A stretch of 64,000 nt of DNA from Suilimivivens aceti (GCF_025567405.1 NZ_JAOQKJ010000003.1:124001-188000), one strand, 5' to 3'. Shown: positions 33,011 to 41,493, numbered from the stretch's first letter. Notes: generated by a model not told the origin, from the sequence alone. Translations and numbers: made by a program.

Positions 33011-34108
33011 ATGATTAAAGATTTGGTCAGTGATTTTGTCAGACAGGCACCGCCTTATAACTTCGGTCTTGGAGAGCCGGTAAAAAGTCTCCGTCCTGGA
33101 ATTACCGAAATTTATGAAATGAACAAGAATGAAAACCCCTTTGGTATCTCACCTCTGGCTGCAGCCGAGATGAAAAAACAGGTTGATATCTCTAACCGGT
33201 ATCCTGATATCAAAGCCGCAAGCCTCTGTAAGAAGTTAGCTGCCCTGCATGGACTGAAGCCTGAAAACGTACTGGTTACCCAGGGTGCTACCTCCGCTCT
33301 TGGCTTTATCGGTGAAATCCTGATCCGTGAGGGTGTAGAAGCGATCGTTACTTCCCCTACCTATCCCAACTACTACAACATTATCAAAAAGAACCGTGGC
33401 ACACTGGTGGATATCCCCATGGGTGATGATTATGTTCCTGATTTCAAGGCTATCTCCGATGCGATCACAGACAAAACCAGAGTTATTTTCCTCTGTAACC
33501 CCAATAACCCCACAGGAACCATCTGCAAGGATACCGATCTGATCGACTTCATGAATTCCCTTCCTTCCCATGTGGTTCTCGTTGTAGATGAAGCCTATTT
33601 TGATTTTATCGAGGATCCTTCCTATAAGAGCATGATCTCCCAGATCGCAGATGACAGAAACCTGATTGTGATCCGTACCTTCTCCAAGATCTATGGTATG
33701 GCAGGTGCCAGAATCGGTTATATCCTTTCCAATCCTGAGATCATCGGCTATCTTGGTATCACAGCTACCGGATTCTGCTGCAACAGAGTCGGTCTTCTTG
33801 GCGCAGAAGCTGCCCTTGATGATCAGGGCTTTATTAAGATGACTATTGAAAACAACAGAAAATGCCGGGAATACCTGACAAAGGAAATGGAGGACATGGG
33901 CTTTCGTGTATGGCCTTCTTCCTCCAACTTCATCTTCTTTAAGCCTTCTATCCCACCCCGTGAATTTGCGGCTGAACTGATGAGCTTTGGTATCCACATC
34001 CGTGGTGACTTCGCACAGGCTCGTATTTCCATCGGAACCATGCAGCAATGCCAGACTGCAGCTGCTGCCATGAAGCAGATCTTAAAGGAGTATCAGGAAA
34101 AAGCATAA
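33011..34108 (+). CDS. PLP-dependent aminotransferase (HisC/CobD-like, fold type I)
   Basis: The 365-residue protein has the class I/II aminotransferase layout: an N-terminal NENPFG, CNPNNPTGT (162-170), VVDEAYFDF (Asp193 holds the pyridine nitrogen), and the Schiff-base Lys226 in TFSKIYGMAGARIGY. This resembles histidinol-phosphate aminotransferase, but no histidine genes are near and the promoter is tied to a catabolic-looking regulon. It probably converts an imported amino acid to the 2-oxo acid. AAGGAGG precedes the ATG. Confidence 0.85.
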   Translation: MIKDLVSDFVRQAPPYNFGLGEPVKSLRPGITEIYEMNKNENPFGISPLAAAEMKKQVDISNRYPDIKAASLCKKLAALHGLKPENVLVTQGATSALGFIGEILIREGVEAIVTSPTYPNYYNIIKKNRGTLVDIPMGDDYVPDFKAISDAITDKTRVIFLCNPNNPTGTICKDTDLIDFMNSLPSHVVLVVDEAYFDFIEDPSYKSMISQIADDRNLIVIRTFSKIYGMAGARIGYILSNPEIIGYLGITATGFCCNRVGLLGAEAALDDQGFIKMTIENNRKCREYLTKEMEDMGFRVWPSSSNFIFFKPSIPPREFAAELMSFGIHIRGDFAQARISIGTMQQCQTAAAAMKQILKEYQEKA

Positions 34109-34128
34109 GTGCTCCCTGCAGGAAAAAT

Positions 34129-34173
34129 AAATCAGGGCTTCTGAAGTGGATCACACTTTGGAAGCCCTGATTT
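34129..34173. terminator. Bidirectional terminator between aminotransferase and aldolase
   Basis: AAATCAGGGCTTC and GAAGCCCTGATTT form a perfect 13-bp stem with a 19-nt loop; A and T runs flank it, so it can stop both convergent transcripts. Confidence 0.85.
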
Positions 34174-34195
34174 TCTGTCTCTGTTTTATACTCTT

Positions 34196-34966
34196 TTATG
34201 CCCGGATGCTCTTTACGATCTCCATATAAGCTTCTGTCATGACATTCAGATCACCATTCACGGTCACACTGTCAAAGCCCTGCTCCAGTCGGAGCCTTGC
34301 TGTTTCCTTATTCGGTGCAAAGATAAATACCGGCTTATTCTTTTCATGGCATACCGTAAGCACTTTCGTAATAGCTTCCTTGAATTCTGGTCTGTCAAAC
34401 TGTGCCGGGATTCCCATGGCAAGGGAAAGATCAAAGGGTCCGATAAAAATACCACTGATTCCTTCTACTGATACAATGTTTTCAATGTCTGCCAGGCATT
34501 CCAGCGTCTCACACTGAGGGATCAGCATTGTCTCTTCATTGGTCTTTCTGGTATATTCCAGAATACCGTTTGCAAAGGCATCTCCATATCCAAACTCGCA
34601 GACTCTGGTAGGACAGAAGCCTCTGCTTCCCAGTGGTGTATACTTGCCATATTCCACAATTTTTTCTGCTTCCTCCCTGGTCTTTAGACCGGGAATGATG
34701 ATACCCTCTGCTCCCACATCCAGGTGCTTTAAAATATTGGCTCTGCTGATCTCCGGTATTCTGATAAGGGGAGAAATCCCCTTCAGCTTCGCCATTCTGA
34801 TACAATCCGCTGCCTCTGCAAGGCCAAAGGGACTGTGCTCCAGATCTACGATAAAGTAATCCATTCCTGCGATCGCCACACACTCTGCCGCCGTCTGGGA
34901 TCCCAGATTCAAAAAGGTTCCTATAGGCTTTTCACCGTTTTTCAGTCTGTCTGATATTAATTTCAT
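34196..34966 (-). CDS. HpcH/HpaI-family class II aldolase
   Basis: The 256-residue protein has the family's DLEHSPFG (His44 as the base), LIRIPE (Arg69), and metal ligands Glu153 (CETLE) and Asp179 (GPFDLS). These enzymes split 4-hydroxy-2-oxo acids into pyruvate (or oxaloacetate) and an aldehyde. The ATG at 34966 has GAGGAG 7 nt upstream; the longer frame to 35032 would start upstream of the predicted transcription start. It has the same Crp/Fnr-type operator as the transporter and the aminotransferase. Confidence 0.88.
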   Translation of the reverse strand: MKLISDRLKNGEKPIGTFLNLGSQTAAECVAIAGMDYFIVDLEHSPFGLAEAADCIRMAKLKGISPLIRIPEISRANILKHLDVGAEGIIIPGLKTREEAEKIVEYGKYTPLGSRGFCPTRVCEFGYGDAFANGILEYTRKTNEETMLIPQCETLECLADIENIVSVEGISGIFIGPFDLSLAMGIPAQFDRPEFKEAITKVLTVCHEKNKPVFIFAPNKETARLRLEQGFDSVTVNGDLNVMTEAYMEIVKSIRA

Positions 34967-35015
34967 AGATGAACTCCTCTCCATTGTCAAACTGACAATC
35001 TTTTTCTTGTCCCTT

Positions 35016-35059
35016 ATTATACTCACAGGCATCCCTCCTGCCTGTTAAGGGCTTTACAA
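35016..35059 (-). promoter_or_regulatory. Aldolase promoter with Crp/Fnr-type operator (site 3)
   Basis: On the minus strand TTGTAAAGCCCTTAACAG (35059-35042) matches site 2 at 15 of 18 positions. It is followed after exactly 20 nt by TATAAT (35021-35016). The spacing equals that of sites 1 and 2. Confidence 0.82.
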
Positions 35060-35067
35060 AATCAGAT

Positions 35068-35979
35068 TTATTTCAGTTCTGTGATCCCCCTTGTAAGCAG
35101 CGATATCTCCTGTACCGACTGGATGAATTCCTCTGCCACATGTGACAAGGTATGGTTTCTCTTCCATATAAGAGCATAGGAGGCATGTGCATCCGGATGA
35201 TCCACCTGCCGCACGCACACATCCCTGTCCCGGATCAGTGCAGAGATGGATGCAGGATAAATGGAGATCCCAACTCCATGCAGACTCAGCTCATAGGCAT
35301 TCATCATATGGGCTACCCGTCCACGGATCACCGGCATCTGTCCCGTCTTCTCAAACCATTTATCAATTTCCCCTTTTCTGGACTCTCTGGAAGGAATCAG
35401 CAGATCATAGGGCAGAAGCTCTTTCGGCTTTACGGGCGCATTTTCCTCTGAGTACAGCAGGTGCCCCTTTTGGATCACTGCCACCCACGGTTCCTCATAT
35501 ACGGGAAGCACATGAAATTCTTCCGTATTGTAAGGAGCTGTGATCATGGCGATCTCACAAAGTCCCTTCGCTACCCGGCTGTTCACATCATCCGTATTCC
35601 CATTCCAGAGATTATACTGTACATGTGGGTGCTTCTTCTGGAAGGTGGCGATCCATTCTGCAAAGAGCCTCGGTCCACAGCCTTCCACGGAAGCAATATA
35701 AAGGGTTCCCTGCAGTCCCTCCTTCATCTCCTTCAATTCTTCCTCAGACCGGTTCACCAGATCCAGAATCTGGGAAGCATACTGCAGAAACAGCTCGCCC
35801 TCCTCTGTCAGCGTAACCTTATGCGGCGACCTGATAAAAAGGGGTGTTCCCAGCTCAGCCTCCAGATCCTGGATCTGCCGGCTCAAGGGCGGCTGTGCAA
35901 TCGCCAGCTTCTCTGCCGCTTTCGTAAAGTTCTTTTCTTCTGCTACTGCCTTAAAATATCTGATGTGTCTTAACTCCAT
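35068..35979 (-). CDS. LysR-family transcription regulator
   Basis: The 303-residue protein has the LysR N-terminal HTH (MELRHIRYFKAVAEEKNFTKAA, key words RYFKAVAEEKNFT and AQPPLSRQIQDLE) and a C-terminal periplasmic-binding-type effector domain. It lies 102 bp upstream of the aldolase gene on the same strand. LysR proteins often control a neighbour, so it may respond to the aldolase substrate and act with the Crp/Fnr protein. No LysR box was identified. Confidence 0.92.
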   Translation of the reverse strand: MELRHIRYFKAVAEEKNFTKAAEKLAIAQPPLSRQIQDLEAELGTPLFIRSPHKVTLTEEGELFLQYASQILDLVNRSEEELKEMKEGLQGTLYIASVEGCGPRLFAEWIATFQKKHPHVQYNLWNGNTDDVNSRVAKGLCEIAMITAPYNTEEFHVLPVYEEPWVAVIQKGHLLYSEENAPVKPKELLPYDLLIPSRESRKGEIDKWFEKTGQMPVIRGRVAHMMNAYELSLHGVGISIYPASISALIRDRDVCVRQVDHPDAHASYALIWKRNHTLSHVAEEFIQSVQEISLLTRGITELK

Positions 35980-36172
35980 ATCTGTTCCCTCTTCATCTGT
36001 CCTCCGAATTTCACAATACCTTTTAAGTATTATAATATATTTATTATATGTATTTCACATTATAAAAGCAATATGTTACATTATAATCATCAAAAGGAAG
36101 TCAGGCCTGATCCCCATAAGGAAACTTGAAAAGCAGTTATTCACTTGTCACAGAAAGGGTATGGTGGAAACT

Positions 36173-36244
36173 ATGAAAAAGATTATTGAGAGAATTAATG
36201 AGTTTTGTTCTGAGTATTATAAGAGCTTCGCTGAAAGAATCTAA
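36173..36244 (+). CDS. Possible 23-residue small protein
   Basis: An ATG with GGTGG 5 nt upstream opens a frame for MKKIIERINEFCSEYYKSFAERI cut here to its features: a basic start, an amphipathic helix and a single central Cys. A TATAAT occurs at 36082-36087 and a terminator follows at 36283-36337, so the frame sits in a transcription-unit-like interval. The coding call is tentative. Confidence 0.3.
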   Translation: MKKIIERINEFCSEYYKSFAERI

Positions 36245-36282
36245 CCGATGCACACTATCTCCCAAATGAATATAGTACATAA

Positions 36283-36337
36283 TAAAAGGAGCCGCTGACC
36301 TTGTGAATGATCCACAAAATGCCAGAGGCTCCTTTTA
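36283..36337. terminator. Bidirectional hairpin terminator
   Basis: TAAAAGGAGCC and GGCTCCTTTTA form a perfect 11-bp stem with a 33-nt loop between the small frame and the convergent gene at 36352. Terminal A/T runs allow termination both ways. Confidence 0.7.
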
Positions 36338-36351
36338 TAGCTTCATAAATC

Positions 36352-37083
36352 CTATTTCAGCACTTTCCTGATCTGCTGATCCGTCGCAATGGGATATATC
36401 TCATGTATATGGTTCACGATCCGGTTCCAGGATTCCTGTGGATCCTCCCGGTAGCAGGATGTCACGTAGTCATATCCAAAAATATGCTCTATAGATGAAT
36501 ATACCGCCACGTCCCAGCCATATGCCATTCCCCTTTTATTCACACGTTTTTTGAAATCACAGTTACAGAGATACATCTGCATCATGAGGGAAGCGATCGC
36601 TCCATCAAAGCCCTTCTCCCCGTCCTTTCCAAAGCCTGCCTGCTTCTTCAGGACGCTGGAAAAGATCTCGGCATCTTCCTTGTCTTCCATAAAATTATCC
36701 ATAATCTTCTTGTGCTTATTTGGAGCTTTCCCATCCTCATAAAGAGCATCAAAGTCATAACCATCCCTGCGGTAGTTGGCAAATACAGGCAGCCACTGTC
36801 TGGAAATAAAGCCTGCCTTTTTATCAAAAAACTTGCCATAGACGATATCATGCTTTCTGGCAATGATGGTTCTCCACATCCATGGATCTCTTTCCGGATC
36901 ATCGCACCACCAGTATTCCGGCACAGTTCTCTCCTCAAGGGAAAAGCCCGGAATCTCATTTTTAAACAGCGGCAGAAATCCGACTTCATTAATATATATA
37001 GCTGCTTCTTCCACCGTGTGGATACACTCCGGATCATCCCAGTCCACACCGTACATGATCCATTGTCCTGCTTCGTTTCCCAT
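36352..37083 (-). CDS. AlkZ-related (winged-helix glycosylase-like) protein
   Basis: The 243-residue protein has the conserved WWCDDPERDPWMWRTIIARKHD block (words YWWCDDPERDPWMWR) and a FFDKKAGFIS segment, seen in proteins annotated as AlkZ-related or YcaQ-like crosslink-repair glycosylases. The true AlkZ catalytic QxQ motif was not found, so activity is doubtful. It stands alone with the HAD phosphatase gene upstream in the same direction. Confidence 0.55.
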   Translation of the reverse strand: MGNEAGQWIMYGVDWDDPECIHTVEEAAIYINEVGFLPLFKNEIPGFSLEERTVPEYWWCDDPERDPWMWRTIIARKHDIVYGKFFDKKAGFISRQWLPVFANYRRDGYDFDALYEDGKAPNKHKKIMDNFMEDKEDAEIFSSVLKKQAGFGKDGEKGFDGAIASLMMQMYLCNCDFKKRVNKRGMAYGWDVAVYSSIEHIFGYDYVTSCYREDPQESWNRIVNHIHEIYPIATDQQIRKVLK

Positions 37084-37146
37084 GATTTCTCCTCTCCTGT
37101 CTGCTATACCTTGAAAACACTGAATTCATTTTCGTCCGGTCTTTCA

Positions 37147-37785
37147 TTACCAATACAATTTCTCTGAAGTGATAGCAGATAACAGGTCGGCAGGTCTTTC
37201 CAAAAAATAATCTGCTTTTATGTGCTTATTATGACTGCCCCATACTGCCAAAGCGAAATCAATTCTCGCATTTTCCGCACATTTACTGTCATATTTGCTG
37301 TCTCCGATATAAAGCACTTTACTATGATCTGTTTTTGATAATTCCACGTATTTCAAAATTGGTGCGGCACTGGGTTTATGTTCCTGTGTATCGTCTGCAC
37401 ATATGATCGTTTTGAAATAATGACTGATACCAAACGGACAAAAATCATGTATAAATTCTTCCCTTGTCTTTGATGTGACAATCCCCATTTCATAATCCAG
37501 ACTCAGAAGATTTTTCAATAATTCACTGATTCCGTCAAATACTTTAATAGTATTTGTATAGTTATGCATATTTTTATCCCATAATTCTAACGCATAGGAA
37601 GTGTCTTTTATCTCAAGTTTTTTCAAAGCGTCTGTCCCTGTAATCCCTAAGGCAAATCTTAGTTCAGAGCATGGCATCTCTCTCCCGGACAATCCCTTTA
37701 TAGTTTCCTGCAAGGAATGTAACACAGCATACTCCGTATCAATCAGAGTACCGTCAATATCAAAAACAATATGCTTATACTTCAT
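37147..37785 (-). CDS. HAD-superfamily phosphatase (PGP/PpaX-like)
   Basis: The 212-residue protein has HAD motif I DIDGTLIDTEY, motif II TSK, and motif IV GDSKYD with a helical cap between, the layout of phosphoglycolate/pyrophosphate phosphatases. The Lys of motif III is in EHKPSAAP. The natural substrate cannot be told from sequence. It is probably co-transcribed with the AlkZ-related gene 63 bp downstream. Confidence 0.88.
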   Translation of the reverse strand: MKYKHIVFDIDGTLIDTEYAVLHSLQETIKGLSGREMPCSELRFALGITGTDALKKLEIKDTSYALELWDKNMHNYTNTIKVFDGISELLKNLLSLDYEMGIVTSKTREEFIHDFCPFGISHYFKTIICADDTQEHKPSAAPILKYVELSKTDHSKVLYIGDSKYDSKCAENARIDFALAVWGSHNKHIKADYFLERPADLLSAITSEKLYW

Positions 37786-37861
37786 GTTGCCACCTTATCT
37801 CCATAATCAGAAAAATATTATTTCGCATTAATTTCCTTATCATGCAACTGAGCCACTATAC

Positions 37862-38050
37862 TTAAAGATTTCTTTTATCTTTCGCTATATTCATTGTAGC
37901 AGATTGCTTCTTAAGGTCAGATGTGCCGCATTCATATCTGAGCCTGCTTGTAGCTGCCGGTACTCCACAGGCATTGCAGAACTCTTTATATTCTGCGGTC
38001 TTGCCCTTTATCTTTGCTCTAACCTCCGTAGGGATACACCTTCGAATCAT
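37862..38050 (-). pseudogene. Fragment resembling the C-terminus of a phage minor capsid protein
   Basis: The 62-residue frame reads VRAKIKGKTAEYKEFCNACG and RLRYECGTSDLKK. This resembles the tail of phage minor-capsid proteins, but I am not certain. It has no Shine-Dalgarno and a stop lies just before its ATG. It sits about 130 bp downstream of a tRNA-Leu gene, a common phage attachment site, so it may be a prophage scar. Confidence 0.4.
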
Positions 38051-38150
38051 ACATAATGATTATACGCGCAGTTATATCCATAAAGTCCCAGGGGATCATT
38101 GGCTTTGTATACTTCCTTAATGCAACATGAAACACACCACAAAAAAGAAA

Positions 38151-38172
38151 AACCCCAGTAAATACTGAGGTT
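38151..38172 (-). terminator. Intrinsic terminator of tRNA-Leu
   Basis: On the minus strand AACCTCAGTA pairs with TACTGGGGTT around a 2-nt loop, followed by TTTCTTTTTT. It begins 7 nt after the tRNA 3' end. Confidence 0.8.
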
Positions 38173-38178
38173 TTCTTA

Positions 38179-38263
38179 TGCGGAAGATGGGACTTGAACC
38201 CACACGAGCGCAATGCTCACAAGATCCTTAGTCTTGCTCGTCTGCCAGTTCCGACACTTCCGC
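38179..38263 (-). tRNA. tRNA-Leu (anticodon AAG)
   Basis: The 85-nt sequence folds as a class II tRNA: acceptor GCGGAAG/CTTCCGC with discriminator A, anticodon stem CAAGA/TCTTG around loop CTAAGGA, a long variable arm GAGC/GCTC, and a T loop GTTCAAG. The anticodon reads AAG, whose A34 would be modified to inosine. CCA is not encoded. Confidence 0.93.
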
Positions 38264-38366
38264 TTGACTCACGTCACAAATGGTATAATATCATCCTCTG
38301 CGGGTTTCGTCAATAGCTTTTTAAAATTTTTTTATTTTTTTGAAAAGTTTTATTTATTCCAAAATC

Positions 38367-39281
38367 TTACTTGTTCTTTCTTTCATTCACAGCCTTCTTC
38401 AATTCTTCCAGAGCCTCATTAAATTTTCTGGAATACATACCCGGATTTCCCTTGATGAGGCTTCTCTGATAGAAATCCTTCAGGCGGTCAAACTGCAGAC
38501 GATGCTCCTTTTCAACCAGATACTTACTGCGGAGCTCTGCAAGCTCATCCTTCACATTGTCCATAAAGGCTCCAGGATTTGTGGTAAGATGTTCCCTGAC
38601 CTTTGAAAACCTCTCCTCCAGATTCTCCATCCACTCATCAGCGCGTTCTTCTCTCTCCAGCTTTCTGGTTTCTCTCTCATCATTTGCCACTGCGATCAGC
38701 ACATCCAGACGCTTCTGGATCTTCTCCATCTCGGCTCTTGCCTTATCCAGGCCGATCAGGACATCTCTCAGATCCATAGCAGCCTTGAAGGAAAGTGTGA
38801 AATCAGCCACAATATAAACCGACAGCACTACCGTCAGGATCGTCAGTATATTATAGGGAATGGATAACACAAGCTTTTCTACTCCCTTATGCAGGAACTG
38901 CGTCATAAAGATCGTCAGGAATCCCCACGCTATGGTCGAGGAAAGACAGATATGTCCCTTATAATTAAACTTCTGGTTAGAGTAGTCCCAGTATCTGACT
39001 TTAAAAAGTGCCTCCATTGTCATGCCTGTCACCAGTTCAAGAAGCGTTGCTCCCACGCAGCCAGCCAGATAAGTCAGGATAAGATTATCCTGAAACGGCA
39101 TGGAAACTACAAGCATCATGATTGCACCGCTTCCATAGATAGGAAGGAAAGGGCCTCTCATAAACCCTCTGTTTACAAAATGCCTGCTTTTGATGGAAAC
39201 ATAGGTTGATTCAAAAACCCATCCAAAGAAACAGTAAAAATAGAAGAAAAATAACCACTGTATGGCAGTATAATGGTACAT
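38367..39281 (-). CDS. CmpB-type putative ABC transporter permease with coiled-coil tail
   Basis: The 304-residue protein has five or six helices in the first 175 residues, with GWVFESTYVSI, RGPFLPIYGSG and ELVTGMTMEALF, matching the ABC_trans_CmpB family (PF06541). A charged coiled coil of about 120 residues follows. Despite the family name no ATPase partner is nearby and the function is unknown. It is the last gene of a run with the two CobW-type proteins. Confidence 0.8.
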   Translation of the reverse strand: MYHYTAIQWLFFFYFYCFFGWVFESTYVSIKSRHFVNRGFMRGPFLPIYGSGAIMMLVVSMPFQDNLILTYLAGCVGATLLELVTGMTMEALFKVRYWDYSNQKFNYKGHICLSSTIAWGFLTIFMTQFLHKGVEKLVLSIPYNILTILTVVLSVYIVADFTLSFKAAMDLRDVLIGLDKARAEMEKIQKRLDVLIAVANDERETRKLEREERADEWMENLEERFSKVREHLTTNPGAFMDNVKDELAELRSKYLVEKEHRLQFDRLKDFYQRSLIKGNPGMYSRKFNEALEELKKAVNERKNK

Positions 39282-39304
39282 ATCCTTATCTCCCTCTCAT
39301 TTTC

Positions 39305-40234
39305 TCAGGTAAAGCTGATCACCGGCTCCTTAGGCTGCCTTGTCTGCTCTACACTGATGGCATGCAGCACCGGTCCTTCTCCCTCATAATCGGAGAAATA
39401 TTCCTTCTCTACTCTGGCTGTTACCTTGACCCACTGCTTTTCTGTCAGGGTATCTGCCTTGTCATATTTGCAGGCAAAGCCAAGAAATGCCATATCCTCT
39501 GCACAGCAGGTCATCGCCATTCTTCCCGGGATAAAGTATCCTTTGGGAAAATCCTTTGGTCTTACTACCATACCCACAAACTGGATGGTCTTTCCAATAT
39601 AACGATCCAGATTATCAAGGGAATCCAGATACCAGATACCGTAACCTTCATTATCCAGCTCAATGATCGGCGCATCCAGCTTATAGGGCAGATCATCTTC
39701 AAAAATCTGATTGACTTCCCCATTGGCATCCTCAAAGATGATATCTGCCTGCTGATTGATTGCCTTTACATTTCTCTTATAGGAGCTTAGATCCTCAATA
39801 CCGTCACAACGGTTAAAAATGATCATCTCGGATTTCCGGAGCATTTCTGCAAGCAGGGATTTCATATTGGTATAGTACATTGGGAAGGTGGATGCATCAA
39901 TAATCGTGATCTGCTGCTCTACGGTAAAGTACCAGGGAAGCTTCATATTCTTGAAGTTCCACATACCGTTATACTCAATGATGATCCTTTCCGGCTTGTA
40001 TTTCTTTTCCAGCTCCTGAAGATGGGAAGGATTGAAATCCTCCTCATCCTCGATCACTTCCATAACCGTCTTTGTTTTTGACAGAAGCTCCTGACTGTAT
40101 TCATTCTCTCCTTCCTCACAGACGATCAGAAGGGTGCTTCCCTTGATCCGGAAATAAGGCTGTCCCAGTGTATAACATATAAATTCTGTCTTTCCGCTTT
40201 CCAGAAATCCATTGATAATATATACGGGCTTCAT
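39305..40234 (-). CDS. CobW-like GTPase fused to a TIGR03943/DUF1980-like domain
   Basis: The 309-residue protein has a P-loop GFLESGKTEF, an EYNGMWN segment and FNRCDG, fitting a COG0523/CobW-type G domain with an altered P-loop. After residue about 195 comes a domain with DRYIGKTIQFVGMVVRP and the CCAEDMAFLGF cysteine pair, as in TIGR03943/DUF1980 proteins. It lacks the GCICC metal motif. Such proteins are often linked to zinc handling. It lies 20 bp after the second CobW gene. Confidence 0.75.
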   Translation of the reverse strand: MKPVYIINGFLESGKTEFICYTLGQPYFRIKGSTLLIVCEEGENEYSQELLSKTKTVMEVIEDEEDFNPSHLQELEKKYKPERIIIEYNGMWNFKNMKLPWYFTVEQQITIIDASTFPMYYTNMKSLLAEMLRKSEMIIFNRCDGIEDLSSYKRNVKAINQQADIIFEDANGEVNQIFEDDLPYKLDAPIIELDNEGYGIWYLDSLDNLDRYIGKTIQFVGMVVRPKDFPKGYFIPGRMAMTCCAEDMAFLGFACKYDKADTLTEKQWVKVTARVEKEYFSDYEGEGPVLHAISVEQTRQPKEPVISFT

Positions 40235-40254
40235 AGTATTTCCTCTCTTCCGGT

Positions 40255-41358
40255 TTATCTCTCAAACAGCTTCTTTAAAGCATCTTCCTTCAGCTTGGAG
40301 CCGATCACACAGAACTTGCCGGTCACATCAGGCTTGCCTGCACGGACATTGCTCTCTTCCGGAACATAGTCAAAGTAGATCCAGCCGCCTTCTTTATCTG
40401 CAACCATACCCTTGGCTCTCAGTACGATGCCATAGGTTTCTTCATCATCCAGTGCCTTCAGGATCTCTTCAATATCTTCCTTTGTATAGGTTGCTGCTGT
40501 TTCCATGCCAAAGCTTGTAAATACTTCATCCGCATGGTGATGGTGATGATGGTCATGATCGTGGCAGCCACAGGTACAGTTCTCATCATGTTCATGATGA
40601 TGCTCGTGCTCGTGATCATGGTGATTCTCATGGTCATGATCCTCATCATGGTCGTGGTGATGCTCGTGATCATGATCGTGGTCATGATGGTGATGATGCT
40701 CTTCCTCCTCATCATGCTCATGCTGCTCCATGATCTCCTTTAATAATTCTGCTTCCAGATCCTTAGCTCCCTCGATGGTATCCAGAATATCCTTTCCATC
40801 CAGCTCGTCCCAGGGAGTTGTCACGATCGTTGCCTTGTCATTATGCTCACGTATCAGAGCAATACAGGTATTCAGCTTCTCTTCTGAAATATTGCCGGTA
40901 CGGCTCAGGATAATGGTTCCTGCATGTGCGATCTGGTTAATGAAAAACTCTCCGAAGTTTTTGATGTACATCTTGCACTTGGAGGCATCTACAACAGCTA
41001 CTGCACTGTTCAGTACAACATCCTTTTCATCAATGACATTCTGTACTGCCCTCATAACATCAGAAAGCTTGCCAACACCTGAAGGCTCGATCAGAATACG
41101 CTCCGGTGCATAGGTCTTCAGCACCTCCTTCAGGGATGTTCCAAAATCACCTACGAGGGAACAACAGATACATCCTGAATTCATTTCCTTGATCTCAATA
41201 CCGGATTCCTTCAGAAACCCGCCGTCAATTCCGATCTCACCAAATTCGTTCTCGATCAGAACTGTTTTTGTATCAGCAAGGGCTTCTTTTAAAAGCTTCT
41301 TTATTAATGTAGTTTTTCCTGCACCCAGGAATCCGGATACAATATCAATTTTCGTCAT
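40255..41358 (-). CDS. CobW-family GTPase with long histidine-rich metal-binding region
   Basis: The 367-residue protein has P-loop GFLGAGKTT (9-17), GCICC (62-66), the hallmark metal site of COG0523 metallochaperones, EPSGVGK, and a His/Asp/Glu region at about 211-275 with more than 30 His and a CTCGC. A CobW C-terminal domain follows. The family delivers zinc or another divalent metal to enzymes. The ATG at 41358 follows AAGGA; the codon at 41397 has no such site. A consensus promoter lies at 41404-41432. Confidence 0.93.
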   Translation of the reverse strand: MTKIDIVSGFLGAGKTTLIKKLLKEALADTKTVLIENEFGEIGIDGGFLKESGIEIKEMNSGCICCSLVGDFGTSLKEVLKTYAPERILIEPSGVGKLSDVMRAVQNVIDEKDVVLNSAVAVVDASKCKMYIKNFGEFFINQIAHAGTIILSRTGNISEEKLNTCIALIREHNDKATIVTTPWDELDGKDILDTIEGAKDLEAELLKEIMEQHEHDEEEEHHHHHDHDHDHEHHHDHDEDHDHENHHDHEHEHHHEHDENCTCGCHDHDHHHHHHADEVFTSFGMETAATYTKEDIEEILKALDDEETYGIVLRAKGMVADKEGGWIYFDYVPEESNVRAGKPDVTGKFCVIGSKLKEDALKKLFER

Positions 41359-41403
41359 GATAATTCCTTCTTTCTGTGCATTTATCTTAAATGGCACAAA
41401 TTG

Positions 41404-41432
41404 ATTATAATAAGAAGCTTCTCCAAAGTCAA
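41404..41432 (-). promoter_or_regulatory. Promoter of the CobW operon
   Basis: On the minus strand TTGACT (41432-41427) and TATAAT (41409-41404) are separated by 17 bp, a near-consensus housekeeping promoter. A Zur- or Fur-type box was looked for and not recognised. Confidence 0.8.
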
Positions 41433-41493
41433 ACGCTTACAAATCCTTACATAAATTTTTAATAGTTTTTTATCATCTGCGCCTTTTTGCTTA

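Noticed and set aside
34967..35032. Extended N-terminus of the aldolase
   Set aside because: The predicted transcription start (about 35009) lies inside it and the ATG at 34966 has a proper GAGGAG site.
40534..40743. Antisense frame rich in Met and Val opposite the His-rich region of the CobW gene
   Set aside because: Its composition is the mirror of His/Asp codons on the other strand; it is not an independent membrane peptide.
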